From contig JAGRGY010000009.1 in assembly GCA_020445255.1 (NCBI GenBank), forward strand, positions 1-36,722: a stretch of 36,722 bases of DNA, given 5' to 3'. A model generated the notes under the pieces. The model saw nothing but the letters and a program-made list of their open reading frames with translations, searched no databases and was not told the DNA's origin. The position numbers and the translations under genes are program-made. Below, piece after piece: positions 16,348 to 27,551 of the stretch; the first letter of the stretch is position 1; every line of letters begins with the position of its first letter. Origin of the DNA: Gammaproteobacteria bacterium (lineage in GTDB: Bacteria > Pseudomonadota > Gammaproteobacteria > Chromatiales > Chromatiaceae).

Positions 16348-18663
16348 CTACGCGGTCTTGGCTTCGTTGCCGAGCAGGTAATCGTTCAGTGCGGCCGCTG
16401 TAACCGGCCGACTGTAAAGATAGCCCTGGCCGAATTCACAGTGCTGCACGAGCAGGAATCCGGCCTGCGAGCGGTGTTCTATGCCCTCGGCGATCACCTC
16501 CAGTCCGAGTGCGTGCGCCATCGCGATGATGGCGCGAATCAGTGACGAGCTGGCCTCGCTGTCGTTGATTTCGCGGGTGAAGCTGCGGTCGATCTTCAGG
16601 GTGTCGAACGGGAAGCGCTGCAGATAGTTGAGCGCCGAGTAACCGGTGCCGAAGTCGTCGATCGACAGGCGCACCCCGATGCGGTCGAGTTGTTTGATGA
16701 AATCGCTGATCTCCGGCCGGTCGTCGATCAGCACCGATTCGGTGATCTCGAGCTCGAGCTGACTCGGCATCAGACCCGATGCGCGCAGTGCCGCCAGTAC
16801 ACAGTCGAGCAGGCGCGCCGGCCGGCTGAACTGTTTGGTCGACAGGTTCACCGCGACGCGGAAGTCGCGATCGACGTTCATGGCGCCAACCTGGCGGCAG
16901 GCCTCCATCAGCACCCATTCGCCAATCTCGTGGATCATGCCGGTCTCTTCGGCGACCGGAATGAACCTGTCGGGCGGGATGTCGCCGAGCTCGCTGCTGG
17001 ACCAGCGCAGCAGCGCCTCGGCGGCCACGGCCCTGCCGGAACTCAGGTCGACGATCGGTTGGAACTGCAGGTGCATCTCACTGCGCGCCAAGGCATGACG
17101 AAGGTTGTTCTCGAGACGCATCGCGTCGACCGCGGCGGCGTCCATGGAAGGATCGTAGAAGCAGTAGCGGTTACGGCCCTTGTCCTTCGCCGCATACATT
17201 GCGATGTCGGCGTTCTTCAACAGGCGCTGCGGCTCGGTGCCGCCGTCGGGGAACGACGCCACGCCGATGCTGGCACCGACGAAGAATTCGTGGTCACCGA
17301 TATAGAAGGGTAGCGAAAGGGTCTTCAGCAGGTCGCGTGCACAATGTTCCCAGTTGGCGCTGCCGGGTGTTTCGGGGCAGATAACCAGGAACTCGTCGCC
17401 GCCGAGACGCGACACCGTGTCACTGTCACGCATCTTGCCTCTCAGCCGCTGGGCTGCCTCTCGCAGCAGTTCATCGCCGGCCGCGTGGCCCAAAGAGTCG
17501 TTGACCTGTTTGAAGCGGTCGAGGTCGAGGAACAACACCTGCACGCTTCCGCCCTCGCGCCGCGCCCACTTGATCGCCTGGGCGAGGCGGTCCAGGGCCA
17601 GGCTGCGGTTCGGCAGTCCGGTCAGCTGATCGTAGTTTGCCTGGTGCGCGAGCTTCTTTTCCGACTCGAAGCGCTTGTCGATCTCGCGCTGCAGTCGCTC
17701 GTTCTGCTTGCGCAGGATCATGCGCTGCTGGCGGGTGGCCTGGAACCGTGCCAGCAGCATGAGATTGTGATTGCTGAGGCGCAGCAGATGTGCGACACCG
17801 AACAGCAGCGGCACCGAGACCAGTGCGAGGGCGCCGAGGAAGAACGGCGAGGTGAGAATGCCCTGGAGTACATCGGCCTCGGTGAAGCTGACCAGCAGGA
17901 AAAGACCATTGGCCACGGGTTCGGTGACCAGCATGCTGCCAAATCCACCGGCCTGCGAACGCCAGTCGGTCCAGTCGAAATCGGAACTGGCGACGATCAC
18001 CTTGTCGTCGGTCCCGACCAGGGCATTGTGGTGCGCGGCGTGCGAGCCATGTGGGCTGGATTCGGCCAGCAGCGCTTGCAGCACTCCGGCAACGGCGATC
18101 TCGGCCACCACGTAACCGACCGTTCTTTGTTTGTGTAGCACCGGTGCCGAGTACACCAGGTTATTGCCCGCCGGGCGACTTTCGACCTCGATGACGCCGA
18201 CCTGCGCGGGCCGTCGCGGCGTGGCGTGGGCCGTCTCGACCTCGCCGTTCGCATCCACCTCGAGTAGCACCTTGCCATCATCCTCGACGAACGCCACACG
18301 TTCGAAGATCGGCGTTTCCGACAATTTCTTGGTGTCGAGGGTGTGCCTGAAGTCACGTGAGATTGCTGACAGGCTCGCGCGCAAGCCGTAGCGCATCGAC
18401 ATGCCGAGGTCACGGTTGGCGAGAAAGGTGTGCACCGTGCGGCTCTGCGCCAGTTCGTCGATCGCCGCCTGTTGGGTCGCGAGGAAGAAATCGATGGTGC
18501 TCGCGTGTTTCTCGATCGAAAGGCGTTCCTGCTCGACCAGGGCGTCATGAAAGCGCGCCTGGCCGACGTATGCGACGCCCACGAGTGTGGCCAGGTACAG
18601 GCCGATCAGGACCCCGACGATCTGTATCGCGCGATAACCACTGGATTGTGCGGGCCGCTTCAT
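16348..18663 (-). CDS. Membrane GGDEF-EAL protein with periplasmic sensor
   Basis: A 771-residue inner-membrane protein. Transmembrane helices at about 12-32 and 274-295 enclose a periplasmic sensor of roughly 240 residues (CACHE-like length and layout). A coiled-coil linker (about 305-340), a GGDEF domain and an EAL domain follow. The GGDEF motif is intact at 421-425, with FLDLDRFKQVND upstream and the RxxD inhibitory site RDSD at 412-415. The EAL domain has EALLRW (549-554), the second glutamate in EITESV, DDFGTGYSAL (669-678) and KIDRSF. Both synthesis and breakdown of c-di-GMP are therefore possible. It starts 18 bp after a solute-binding protein gene, probably its ligand-sensing partner. 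Confidence 0.95.
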   Translation of the reverse strand: MKRPAQSSGYRAIQIVGVLIGLYLATLVGVAYVGQARFHDALVEQERLSIEKHASTIDFFLATQQAAIDELAQSRTVHTFLANRDLGMSMRYGLRASLSAISRDFRHTLDTKKLSETPIFERVAFVEDDGKVLLEVDANGEVETAHATPRRPAQVGVIEVESRPAGNNLVYSAPVLHKQRTVGYVVAEIAVAGVLQALLAESSPHGSHAAHHNALVGTDDKVIVASSDFDWTDWRSQAGGFGSMLVTEPVANGLFLLVSFTEADVLQGILTSPFFLGALALVSVPLLFGVAHLLRLSNHNLMLLARFQATRQQRMILRKQNERLQREIDKRFESEKKLAHQANYDQLTGLPNRSLALDRLAQAIKWARREGGSVQVLFLDLDRFKQVNDSLGHAAGDELLREAAQRLRGKMRDSDTVSRLGGDEFLVICPETPGSANWEHCARDLLKTLSLPFYIGDHEFFVGASIGVASFPDGGTEPQRLLKNADIAMYAAKDKGRNRYCFYDPSMDAAAVDAMRLENNLRHALARSEMHLQFQPIVDLSSGRAVAAEALLRWSSSELGDIPPDRFIPVAEETGMIHEIGEWVLMEACRQVGAMNVDRDFRVAVNLSTKQFSRPARLLDCVLAALRASGLMPSQLELEITESVLIDDRPEISDFIKQLDRIGVRLSIDDFGTGYSALNYLQRFPFDTLKIDRSFTREINDSEASSSLIRAIIAMAHALGLEVIAEGIEHRSQAGFLLVQHCEFGQGYLYSRPVTAAALNDYLLGNEAKTA

Positions 18664-18681
18664 GTCGCGCAGCGAGCGATC

Positions 18682-19572
18682 TCAGTTGGATGCGAAGAAC
18701 TCGGGGAAGTAGTCGAACACGGCAGGGTAATATTTCCGCACCAGCCGCTGGTAAGTGCCATCCGAGCGCACCTGTTGGAGGTAGGCATTGAATGCGGCGC
18801 GCAGCTTGGGCGTGTCCGGACGGAACGCGACCGCCATGCGCTGTTCGTCGGAAATCGGGCCGAGCACCTTGATCTGACCGGGCCAGCGTTCGAGCGCAAT
18901 GAGCGCATCCGGCACGTCGAGCAGCGTGGTCTCCGCATCGCGGTTCAGCAGCGCCGGCACCATCTCGTTCAATTTGCGTTCCTTCGGCGCCAAACGGATG
19001 TCGGCGCGGGTGGACTCGAGTCTGTAGAGCCCCGGATCCAGGCAGGTGTTGGCCAGGGCGAGCACGCTGTTGCCGTCCAGCCGGCTTTTGGTCTCGACGA
19101 TGTCGGCGTCGAGTGCACCGCTTGGCTGAATCGGCGTCAGCGCCGACTCGGCGCGTGCGAGCAGCCACACGCCAGACGGGAAGGTCGGTTGGGAGAAGGC
19201 CACCACCTGCTGACGCCACCCGAGCACGGTCATCCCGTTGGCGACGAGGTCGCCGCGGATGGGGCCGTCCCCGAAGCGTTCGGCGTGATCGCCGTTGCGG
19301 CGTGCGTTCTGCCCTGTCAGGTCGCCAAACACCTTGTCCCAGGACGTGGGTACGAATTCGTACCTGACGCCCAGATGGTCGGCGAAGCCTTTCATCAATT
19401 CGACGTCCAACCCGTCTCCCGCGCCGGTAACGAAATTCGCGTAGGGGATGCCGAGGTGGCGCAACACGCCCGCGGCGCGGACCTCGTCGAGGTCATGGGC
19501 GACAGCGGACCCGACACAGAAAATCAGCGCCAGACACGGCGCAAGCAGCGTGCGAAGGATACTCTGGTACAT
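18682..19572 (-). CDS. Periplasmic solute-binding protein (SBP_bac_3-like)
   Basis: A 296-residue protein with a signal peptide (cleavage after AVA, about residue 25) and a family-3 solute-binding fold. Features include VLRHLGIPYANFV, GLDVELMKGFADHLGVRYEFVP and the late segment MAVAFRPDTPKLRAAFNAYL, with DGTYQRLVRKYYP near the C-terminus. Proteins of this type bind amino acids or similar small ligands. No ABC permease or ATPase is nearby. Instead the gene is the first of a pair with a membrane GGDEF-EAL receptor, suggesting a sensory role. ATG 19572 is preceded by an AAGGGA Shine-Dalgarno; the longer frame would add 15 residues before the signal peptide. Confidence 0.88.
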   Translation of the reverse strand: MYQSILRTLLAPCLALIFCVGSAVAHDLDEVRAAGVLRHLGIPYANFVTGAGDGLDVELMKGFADHLGVRYEFVPTSWDKVFGDLTGQNARRNGDHAERFGDGPIRGDLVANGMTVLGWRQQVVAFSQPTFPSGVWLLARAESALTPIQPSGALDADIVETKSRLDGNSVLALANTCLDPGLYRLESTRADIRLAPKERKLNEMVPALLNRDAETTLLDVPDALIALERWPGQIKVLGPISDEQRMAVAFRPDTPKLRAAFNAYLQQVRSDGTYQRLVRKYYPAVFDYFPEFFASN

Positions 19573-19629
19573 GGATCGTCCCTTGATGGCGAAGGGGCGG
19601 CCCGGACGCTGCCCCAATCTGATAGGGCT

Positions 19630-19649
19630 ATCGGCGTCTGCGCGCCGAT
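19630..19649 (-). terminator. Hairpin downstream of argH
   Basis: A perfect 7-bp stem (ATCGGCG/CGCCGAT, 6-nt loop) lies 13 bases beyond the argH stop. On the argH strand there is no T run, so this may be a weak terminator or a 3' end-protecting hairpin ahead of the solute-binding protein gene. Confidence 0.35.
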
Positions 19650-19662
19650 TTTGAATGCGGCA

Positions 19663-21054
19663 TCAGTCGATCCGTTCTCGGGCCCGCGCGACCGCGGCGC
19701 GCACCTGCGACGGCGCGGTGCCGCCGACGTGGTTGCGTGCGGCGACCGATCCTTCCAGGGTCAGAAAATCGAACACATCGGCGTCGATCGTCGGTGAAAA
19801 CCGCTGCAGATCCTGCAGTGAGAGGTCGGCGAGGTCACACGATTGCTGCACACAGTGAGCGACGGCCCTGCCGACGACCTCATGTGCATCGCGGAACGGC
19901 GTTCCCTTGCGCACCAGGTAATCGGCGAGATCGGTTGCAGTCGCGAAGCCCTTCAGCGCCGCCGCGCGCATCGCGTCACGATGGCACGTGATCGCCGGTA
20001 CCATGTCGGCGAACACCTTCAGCGAGCCCTTGACGTTGTCGACCGTGTCGAACAACGGTTCCTTGTCTTCCTGATTGTCCTTGTTGTAGGCCAATGGCTG
20101 GGACTTCATCAGCGTCAACAGCGCCATCAGGTGGCCGAACACCCGCCCGGACTTGCCGCGAATAAGCTCCGGCACGTCGGGATTCTTCTTCTGCGGCATG
20201 ATCGACGAGCCGGTGCAGAAGCTGTCGGACAGCGTGACGAAACCGAACTGTGCCGACGACCAGATGATCAGCTCCTCGCTCATCCGCGACAGGTGCATCA
20301 TCAGGATGCTGGCGGCGGCCGCGAACTCGATCGCGAAATCCCGGTCGGACACGGCGTCGAGCGAGTTCTCGGCCGGCCGGTCGAAGGCCAGCTCGCGCGC
20401 CGCGAAATCGCGGTCGATCGGGTAGCTGGTGCCGGCCAGCGCCGCGGCACCGAGCGGCATGACGTTGACCCGCACCGCGCAGTCGACCAGGCGCCCATGA
20501 TCGCGCTCGAGCATCTCGAACCAGGCCATCATGTGATGCCCGAAGGTGATCGGCTGCGCGGTCTGCAGATGGGTGAATCCGGGCATGATCGTATCGGCCT
20601 CGCGCTCGGCGAGGTCGAGCAGCGCGCGCTGCAGGCGCCGCAAGGCGATGCGGATGTCGATCAGCTCCGCGCGCAGCCACAGGCGCACATCGGTCGCGAC
20701 CTGGTCGTTGCGCGAGCGCCCGGTGTGCAGTTTCTTGCCGGCGATGCCGATGTCGTCGGTCAACGCCGACTCGATGTTCATGTGCACGTCCTCGAGCGCC
20801 ACCGACCAGGCGAACTCGCCGGCGTCGATGCGCGCCAGGATCCTGAGCAGTCCGCCGATGATCGCGTCGCGCTCGGTCTCGCTGAGGATGCCCTGCCTGG
20901 CAAGCATCGTGGCGTGCGCGATCGAACCCTGGATATCGTACGGCGCCAGGCGCTGGTCGAACTCGACCGAGGCGGTGAACGCCTCGACGAAGGCATCGGT
21001 GGGTTCGGAGAAGCGGCCGGCCCAGAGTTTCTTGTCGGACATCGTTTGCGGCAT
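19663..21054 (-). CDS. argH: Argininosuccinate lyase ArgH
   Basis: ArgH splits argininosuccinate to arginine and fumarate, the last step of arginine synthesis. The 463-residue length and sequence match the fumarase/aspartase superfamily. Visible motifs are KLWAGRFSE near the N-terminus, [23 protein letters not shown], the [13 protein letters not shown] stretch and the signature [12 protein letters not shown] (about 280-291) with the flexible catalytic-serine loop. The start may be ATG 21054 (MPQTMSDKK) or ATG 21042 (MSDKK). It is divergent from algZ, an order shared with Pseudomonas. Confidence 0.98.
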   Translation of the reverse strand: MPQTMSDKKLWAGRFSEPTDAFVEAFTASVEFDQRLAPYDIQGSIAHATMLARQGILSETERDAIIGGLLRILARIDAGEFAWSVALEDVHMNIESALTDDIGIAGKKLHTGRSRNDQVATDVRLWLRAELIDIRIALRRLQRALLDLAEREADTIMPGFTHLQTAQPITFGHHMMAWFEMLERDHGRLVDCAVRVNVMPLGAAALAGTSYPIDRDFAARELAFDRPAENSLDAVSDRDFAIEFAAAASILMMHLSRMSEELIIWSSAQFGFVTLSDSFCTGSSIMPQKKNPDVPELIRGKSGRVFGHLMALLTLMKSQPLAYNKDNQEDKEPLFDTVDNVKGSLKVFADMVPAITCHRDAMRAAALKGFATATDLADYLVRKGTPFRDAHEVVGRAVAHCVQQSCDLADLSLQDLQRFSPTIDADVFDFLTLEGSVAARNHVGGTAPSQVRAAVARARERID

Positions 21055-21075
21055 CCAGGAATTCGTTGGGGGCTG

Positions 21076-21081
21076 ATTATA
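21076..21081 (-). promoter_or_regulatory. -10 element of argH promoter
   Basis: A consensus TATAAT on the minus strand (21081-21076) lies 21 bp before the ATG at 21054. No good -35 is visible; the GC-rich palindrome GGCCATGGCC lies just upstream. Confidence 0.45.
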
Positions 21082-21172
21082 CGGGCCATGGCCGGCACCG
21101 GCCGCATGTCCTCGCGTTGTTCAAACCGGCCGTGCCGGGGCCGATAACTGCTTTTGTGATCAGCGAGTTACT

Positions 21173-21178
21173 TATACT
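21173..21178 (+). promoter_or_regulatory. -10 element abutting the algZ start codon
   Basis: TATACT ends only 6 bases before the algZ ATG, which would place transcription initiation at or within a base or two of the start codon. The -35 region is weak. Confidence 0.4.
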
Positions 21179-21184
21179 GCCGGC

Positions 21185-22207
21185 ATGAACGACAACTTGC
21201 CGCGGGCATTTCTCCCGAACTTCTGTGCGATCCGCATGGTGTTTGCGGTCGTCGTCAGCTCGGAGTTCCTCGCGATCGTGCTGACGCTCGGCGCGTTCCC
21301 ACCGTCGGACGCGTTCTGGGGTGTGCTCAGCCTGCGGTCGCTGTACATCCAGTGGATCACGCTGAGCGTTGCCGCGCTGTACTGCCTGCTGCGCGCACCG
21401 CTCGGGCGCCTGTCACATGCCGTGGCAGGGATTCTGGCCTGGCTGCTGGTCCTGCTGGCCACGCTGTGTGTGTTTCTTGCTGCGCACGCGCTGGGTCTGC
21501 GCGGCAGTTCGCCGTTGATGCCTGCGCTGGCCCACCACCTCGCGATCGCCGGCATTGTCGGCGCCGTGCTGTTGCGCTATCTGTACGAGCAGCACCGCGA
21601 GAGGGAGCGTGAACTGGCCGAATCACAGGCCCGGCTGCAGGCACTGCAGGCCCGCATCCGGCCGCATTTCCTGTTCAACAGCATGAACACCATCGCCAGC
21701 CTGACCCGGGTCGACCCGGACCTCGCCGAGCAGGTCGTCGAGGATCTGTCCGATCTGTTCCGCGCGACCCTGTCGGATGCCGACACCCTGTCAACACTGG
21801 AGCGCGAGTTCGAGCTCGCTCACGGCTACCTGCGCATCGAGCAACAGCGCCTCGGCGGGCGCCTGCGGGTGACCTGGGACGTGCCGGATCTGCCGCTCGA
21901 CGCGCCGATGCCCGGACTGCTGCTGCAGCCGCTGTTGGAGAATGCCGTGTACCACGGCATCGAGCCATCGACCGCGGGCGGCGAGGTCGTGATCAGTGGG
22001 CGATGCCGCGAGGGCGTGATCAGCCTGGCGGTGCGCAACACCCTGCCCGACGGTGAGTCGCAACGGGCTCGGCGTGGCAATCGGATGGCGCAGCGCAACG
22101 TGCGCGAACGTCTCGATGCAGCGTTCGGCGAGGACGCGGGGATGGTCGTCGGCCGCGTCGACGACTGCTACCAGGTGCGGCTGCATTTCCCGGTGGGGCG
22201 CCGATGA
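21185..22207 (+). CDS. algZ: AlgZ/FimS-type LytS-family histidine kinase
   Basis: A 340-residue membrane sensor kinase. About four transmembrane helices occupy residues 15-133. A cytoplasmic His_kinase domain has the phospho-acceptor His161 in RIRPHFLFNSMNTIASL, and a degenerate ATPase part contains LLLQPLLENAVYHGIEP (about 240-256). It pairs with the AlgR-like regulator downstream, overlapping by 4 bp (ATGA). In Pseudomonas the pair controls alginate, type IV pilus and virulence genes. The divergent argH neighbour supports orthology. No Shine-Dalgarno precedes the ATG. Confidence 0.93.
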   Translation: MNDNLPRAFLPNFCAIRMVFAVVVSSEFLAIVLTLGAFPPSDAFWGVLSLRSLYIQWITLSVAALYCLLRAPLGRLSHAVAGILAWLLVLLATLCVFLAAHALGLRGSSPLMPALAHHLAIAGIVGAVLLRYLYEQHRERERELAESQARLQALQARIRPHFLFNSMNTIASLTRVDPDLAEQVVEDLSDLFRATLSDADTLSTLEREFELAHGYLRIEQQRLGGRLRVTWDVPDLPLDAPMPGLLLQPLLENAVYHGIEPSTAGGEVVISGRCREGVISLAVRNTLPDGESQRARRGNRMAQRNVRERLDAAFGEDAGMVVGRVDDCYQVRLHFPVGRR

Positions 22208-22926
22208 AGATCGTGATCGCCGACGACGAGGCGCCGGCACGCGCGCGCCTGGCCGCCCTGGTCGCCGCTGAAGGCGACGCGCACGAGGTAGTTGCCCAGG
22301 CCGCCAACGGCGGCGAGGTGCTGGCGGCGTGCGAGCGGCATCAGGTCGACCTGGTGTTACTCGACATCCGTATGCCCGGCATGGACGGTATCCAGGCGGC
22401 GTTGGCGCTGGCGTCGCGTCCGGAGCCACCGGCCGTCATATTCATCACCGCGTATGACGAGCATGCACTGGCGGCATTCGAGGCCAACGCGATCGACTAC
22501 CTGCTCAAGCCGGTGCGCCCCGATCGTCTGCGCCGGGCGCTGGGAAAGGCGCGTGCGCTATCCGGAGAGCAGCAGCGGGCACTCGGCGATTCCGGGGCCT
22601 ATCTGTCGGTCACCTACCGGGGCGGTTCGCAAAGGATTCCGGCGTGCGACGTGCTGTTCCTGCGCGCCGACAGCAAGTACGTCGAGGTATGGCATTCGAA
22701 GGGTATGGCGTTGACCGAGGAATCGTTGCGCGCCATCGAAGAGCGCCTGCCGGGTCTGTTCATGCGCGTGCACCGCAACGCACTGGTGGCGCCGGACTGC
22801 GTGCGCGGGATACGGCGCGGTGACGCGGGGCAGATCCTGGTCGAACTCGAGGGTACCGAGGAGACCGTCGAGGTCAGCCGCCGGCATGCGCCGGACCTCC
22901 GAAGGCTGCTGCGCGGTGCCGACTGA
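22204..22926 (+). CDS. algR: AlgR-type LytTR response regulator
   Basis: A 240-residue response regulator. The receiver domain (1-120) has the acidic pair Asp7/Asp8, phospho-acceptor Asp54 in VLLDIRMPGMDG, the conserved threonine in FITAYDEHA and lysine in YLLKPV. A LytTR DNA-binding domain follows (about 135-238), with FLRADSKYVEVW and LFMRVHRNALVA. Partner of AlgZ, with overlapping genes implying coupled translation. AlgR binds promoters directly; targets here are unknown. The next gene is hemB, where Pseudomonas has hemC. Confidence 0.95.
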   Translation: MKIVIADDEAPARARLAALVAAEGDAHEVVAQAANGGEVLAACERHQVDLVLLDIRMPGMDGIQAALALASRPEPPAVIFITAYDEHALAAFEANAIDYLLKPVRPDRLRRALGKARALSGEQQRALGDSGAYLSVTYRGGSQRIPACDVLFLRADSKYVEVWHSKGMALTEESLRAIEERLPGLFMRVHRNALVAPDCVRGIRRGDAGQILVELEGTEETVEVSRRHAPDLRRLLRGAD

Positions 22927-22938
22927 AACGGGTGTTAA

Positions 22939-24562
<1,624 letters not shown>

Positions 24563-24568
24563 GGCGCT

Positions 24569-27241
24569 TCACCCGCGCTGATCGGATGGCAGCGTCGCTG
24601 CCTTGCGGACGTCGAACTCGACCGGTGCAGGCCGTGCCAGGAAGTAGCCCTGGCCAAGATCGATGCCCATCTCAGTCAACAGATTGCAGGTGGCCTCGTC
24701 CTCGATCGCCTCGGCGATCGTCAGCATGCCGAGCACGCCGCTGATGTGCTTGATCGTTTCCACCATCGCTTTGTCGACCGGATCGGTGAGCAGGTCGCGC
24801 ACGAACTCCGCGTCGATCTTGAGGAAATCCACCGGCAGACGCTTCAGGTAGGCAAACGAACTCAGTCCGGTGCCGAAGTCATCGAGCGCAAACAGGAAGC
24901 CGCGCTGGCGCAGCCGATCCATGAGCTGCAATGCGCGATCGATGTTGGCGATGACGCTGGTTTCAGTGATCTCGAAGCAGATTCTGCGTGGGTCGATCGC
25001 GTGGCGTTCGGCGAGTGAAATGATGGCCTGCTGCAGGTCCGGGTGGTCGACCGACTGACCCGACAGGTTGATCGTGAAGATGCGTCGATCGCCCGGGTCC
25101 TGCCGCCAAAACCGGGCGAGTTGCCGGAAAGCCGCGCCGATCACCCACAGGTCGAGATCGAACATCAGGTTGAAGCGCTCAGCCGCCGGGATGAACGTCA
25201 TCGGCGGCACCAGGCCGTCTTCGCCGCGCAGACGTACCAGCAATTCGCACATCGGTGCGTGCCGGCTGTGCGCGGCGAGCGGGAAGATGGACTGGGCGTG
25301 GATGACCAGTCCGTCGTTGTCGATTGCGTCGCGCAGCCGGTGCAGCCATTGCGCGTCGCCGCTGCGCTGGGCCAGCATCTTGTCGTCTGACTGGAAGCGA
25401 TGGACCCGGTTGCGGCCCTGGTCCTTGGCGACATAGCACGCGGCGTCCGCCGCGCGCAGCACGTCATCGGGACCGCCGCTGTCACGGGTAATCGCGACGA
25501 CACCGATGCTGACGCTGATGCGGTAGCTGCGTTCGTCCCAGTGCAGGGGCTGGCCCTTGAGCTGCTGGCGCAGCGCTTCCGCGCCATGCATCGCCCGGTC
25601 GATGTCGACATCGTGCAACAGCACGCCGAACTCATCACCGCCGAGGCGCGCCAGGCAATCCAGTCGCCGGACATTCTCGCCGAGGTGAATGGCCACCTGC
25701 TTCAGCAGCTGGTCCGCACCGAAGTGGCCGCAGCTGTCGTTGATAGCCTTGAACTGGTCGACATCGATGCACATCAGTGCGTGTTGGCCACCCGAGGTAC
25801 GCGCATCGTCGACCGCGGCCGCCAGCTCGCGGCCGAACTGGCGACGGTTGATCAGCCGCGTGAGCGGGTCGTGGGTCGCCTGGAACTCCATCTCGCGCAC
25901 CAGGTGACGTTCGCGGCTGACATCGCGGATGATCAGCACGGCACCGGTGAAGTGGCCGTCGCTGTCGCGGATCGCGGCGGCGTTCTCGATTACCGCGAAC
26001 GTGGCGCCGTCGCTGCGTATCATCAGCGCCGGGGCCTCGCTTTCGTCATGGTCACGCAGCGCGCGGGCGATCGGGTCGGGCAGCGCGCAGCCATCGGTTT
26101 CCGAGAGCAGGGCGAAGATCTCGTTGAGATGTCGTCCGGTCGCGTCGGCCGCATGCCAGCCGGTCAGGCGCTCGGCGACCGGATTCATGAAATCGACCAC
26201 GCCGGTCGGGTCGGTTGTAATCACGGCCTCGCCGATCGACTGCAACGTGACGTGCGCACGCTCCTTCTGCTCGAACACCTGCTGGCGGGCATCCTCGGCC
26301 GTGATCGCCGCGCGCCGGCGCGCGGTGATGACGAGCACCGCGGCCAGATACAGACCAAACAGCGTCACCACCAGCGCCAGCCAGCCGGCAGGGTCGAAAT
26401 TGCCGCCACCGACGCGCGCCGTCAGCTCGATCGCGACCTGCTGCTCGCCGAACCTTACGGACCGTTGGTCACGCAGCACCGGCAGCAGACCCGCTATGCC
26501 CTTGTCATCACGCACCGGGGCGTTGGCGTACAGCTCCTGCGACGCGCCCGCTACGCCGGTGGTCAGGCGCATCGCGACGTGCGGATGCTCGCGCGACAGG
26601 TCGGCGAGGAATCCGTCTGCATCGATCAGCAATGCGTAGGCGCCGTCGACCTGGGCGCGACGCTGTGTGGGGGCGGTCGGTGCGTTCGGACCTTTGTATA
26701 CCGCTTTCAGCAGCAGCAGGTGGTGTGGCGCCATCGTTCCCGTCGCTGCAAGCACGACCTGGCCGCTCGCCACCGCACTCTCGATCGCGGATGCGGGCAG
26801 CGGCGATGCCGCATCCGCGCCGACGAGTCGCGACAGGCGTGCGTCGGTGGATTCGACGGCATTGACGATCATGCGTCCGCCTGATGGCGTCTGCCCGGAA
26901 AGGCCGTTCGGCTCCTCTGTGGCATCGGTGACCCGCAGTTGCAGGATGGCCTGCAGCGCCGGGTGCCCGCGCCGGGCCTCGGTGGCAAATGCCGAAAGCT
27001 GCCGCGGCGACAGGTCGGGCATTGCATGGTGCATGCCGGCAAGTGAGTGCAACGATGCCGCCAGCCCGTCGAGTCTGCGGACCAGGGCGCGCTCGATCAT
27101 TCGGGACTCGGCCGCGAATGCGGCCCGAGCCTCACCGATATCGCTACGAATCGCCAACGCGGTCGCCGCGACGACGACACCGATCCCGGCCAGCGCGATC
27201 GTAGCGTTGCGCAACCGGGAACTGTTAACAGGCGTATCCAT
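24569..27241 (-). CDS. Periplasmic-sensor/PAS/GGDEF/EAL c-di-GMP protein
   Basis: An inner-membrane protein of 890 residues from ATG 27241 (a GTG one codon upstream is less likely). Numbers count from that GTG and are one higher than in the ATG-started protein. Helices at about 12-32 and 287-308 flank a periplasmic sensor with a CHASE-like layout. PAS (about 330-440), GGDEF and EAL follow. GGDEF is intact at 535-539, with CIDVDQFKAIND and the inhibitory RRLD at 526-529. The EAL motif is ELLVR (667-671), keeping the metal glutamate. The rest, NLSGQS, EITETSV, DDFGTGLSS (788-796), FLKID and EAIED, looks largely complete. Probably a c-di-GMP phosphodiesterase with regulatory or active GGDEF. It is convergent with the HPP gene and divergent from aroE. 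Confidence 0.93.
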   Translation of the reverse strand: MDTPVNSSRLRNATIALAGIGVVVAATALAIRSDIGEARAAFAAESRMIERALVRRLDGLAASLHSLAGMHHAMPDLSPRQLSAFATEARRGHPALQAILQLRVTDATEEPNGLSGQTPSGGRMIVNAVESTDARLSRLVGADAASPLPASAIESAVASGQVVLAATGTMAPHHLLLLKAVYKGPNAPTAPTQRRAQVDGAYALLIDADGFLADLSREHPHVAMRLTTGVAGASQELYANAPVRDDKGIAGLLPVLRDQRSVRFGEQQVAIELTARVGGGNFDPAGWLALVVTLFGLYLAAVLVITARRRAAITAEDARQQVFEQKERAHVTLQSIGEAVITTDPTGVVDFMNPVAERLTGWHAADATGRHLNEIFALLSETDGCALPDPIARALRDHDESEAPALMIRSDGATFAVIENAAAIRDSDGHFTGAVLIIRDVSRERHLVREMEFQATHDPLTRLINRRQFGRELAAAVDDARTSGGQHALMCIDVDQFKAINDSCGHFGADQLLKQVAIHLGENVRRLDCLARLGGDEFGVLLHDVDIDRAMHGAEALRQQLKGQPLHWDERSYRISVSIGVVAITRDSGGPDDVLRAADAACYVAKDQGRNRVHRFQSDDKMLAQRSGDAQWLHRLRDAIDNDGLVIHAQSIFPLAAHSRHAPMCELLVRLRGEDGLVPPMTFIPAAERFNLMFDLDLWVIGAAFRQLARFWRQDPGDRRIFTINLSGQSVDHPDLQQAIISLAERHAIDPRRICFEITETSVIANIDRALQLMDRLRQRGFLFALDDFGTGLSSFAYLKRLPVDFLKIDAEFVRDLLTDPVDKAMVETIKHISGVLGMLTIAEAIEDEATCNLLTEMGIDLGQGYFLARPAPVEFDVRKAATLPSDQRG

Positions 27242-27508
27242 CACCTATCGTGCGCACTCGTCACGCCCTCTCCAGACAGATTGCCGATGCGGTCATGCGG
27301 GTACGGGCGAACAACCCTGTCCGGGCTGCAGGATTGCTCTCCAATGCAGCTGCACCAGATGCAGATTGCAGGCCTTCTCCGCTGACGGCTTTGTAGATTG
27401 TTGATTGTCCGAAGTCTACATCAGTCTGTGCGCGGCTGTGTCCGCAATTACCCCGCCCGGCGCGGCAAATAGCGCTGCGCGGGCCCAGGCACGCTGCGCG
27501 CAGACGCG

Positions 27509-27514
27509 TACAAT
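27509..27514 (+). promoter_or_regulatory. Possible -10 element of aroE
   Basis: TACAAT lies 37 bp before the aroE ATG, without a convincing -35. The whole 307-bp gap 27245-27551 holds no gene that I can support. It also contains a 6-bp inverted repeat, TGTAGA (27392-27397) and TCTACA (27415-27420). Confidence 0.3.
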
Positions 27515-27551
27515 GCGCACCTCACGCAGCCAGCACGGGCCCCGATCTCAG

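Noticed and set aside
19843..21147. 434-codon plus-strand open frame
   Set aside because: Antisense to argH, and its end runs into the argH/algZ promoter region.
25400..26884. 494-codon plus-strand open frame
   Set aside because: Antisense to the periplasmic-sensor GGDEF-EAL gene, low-complexity composition.
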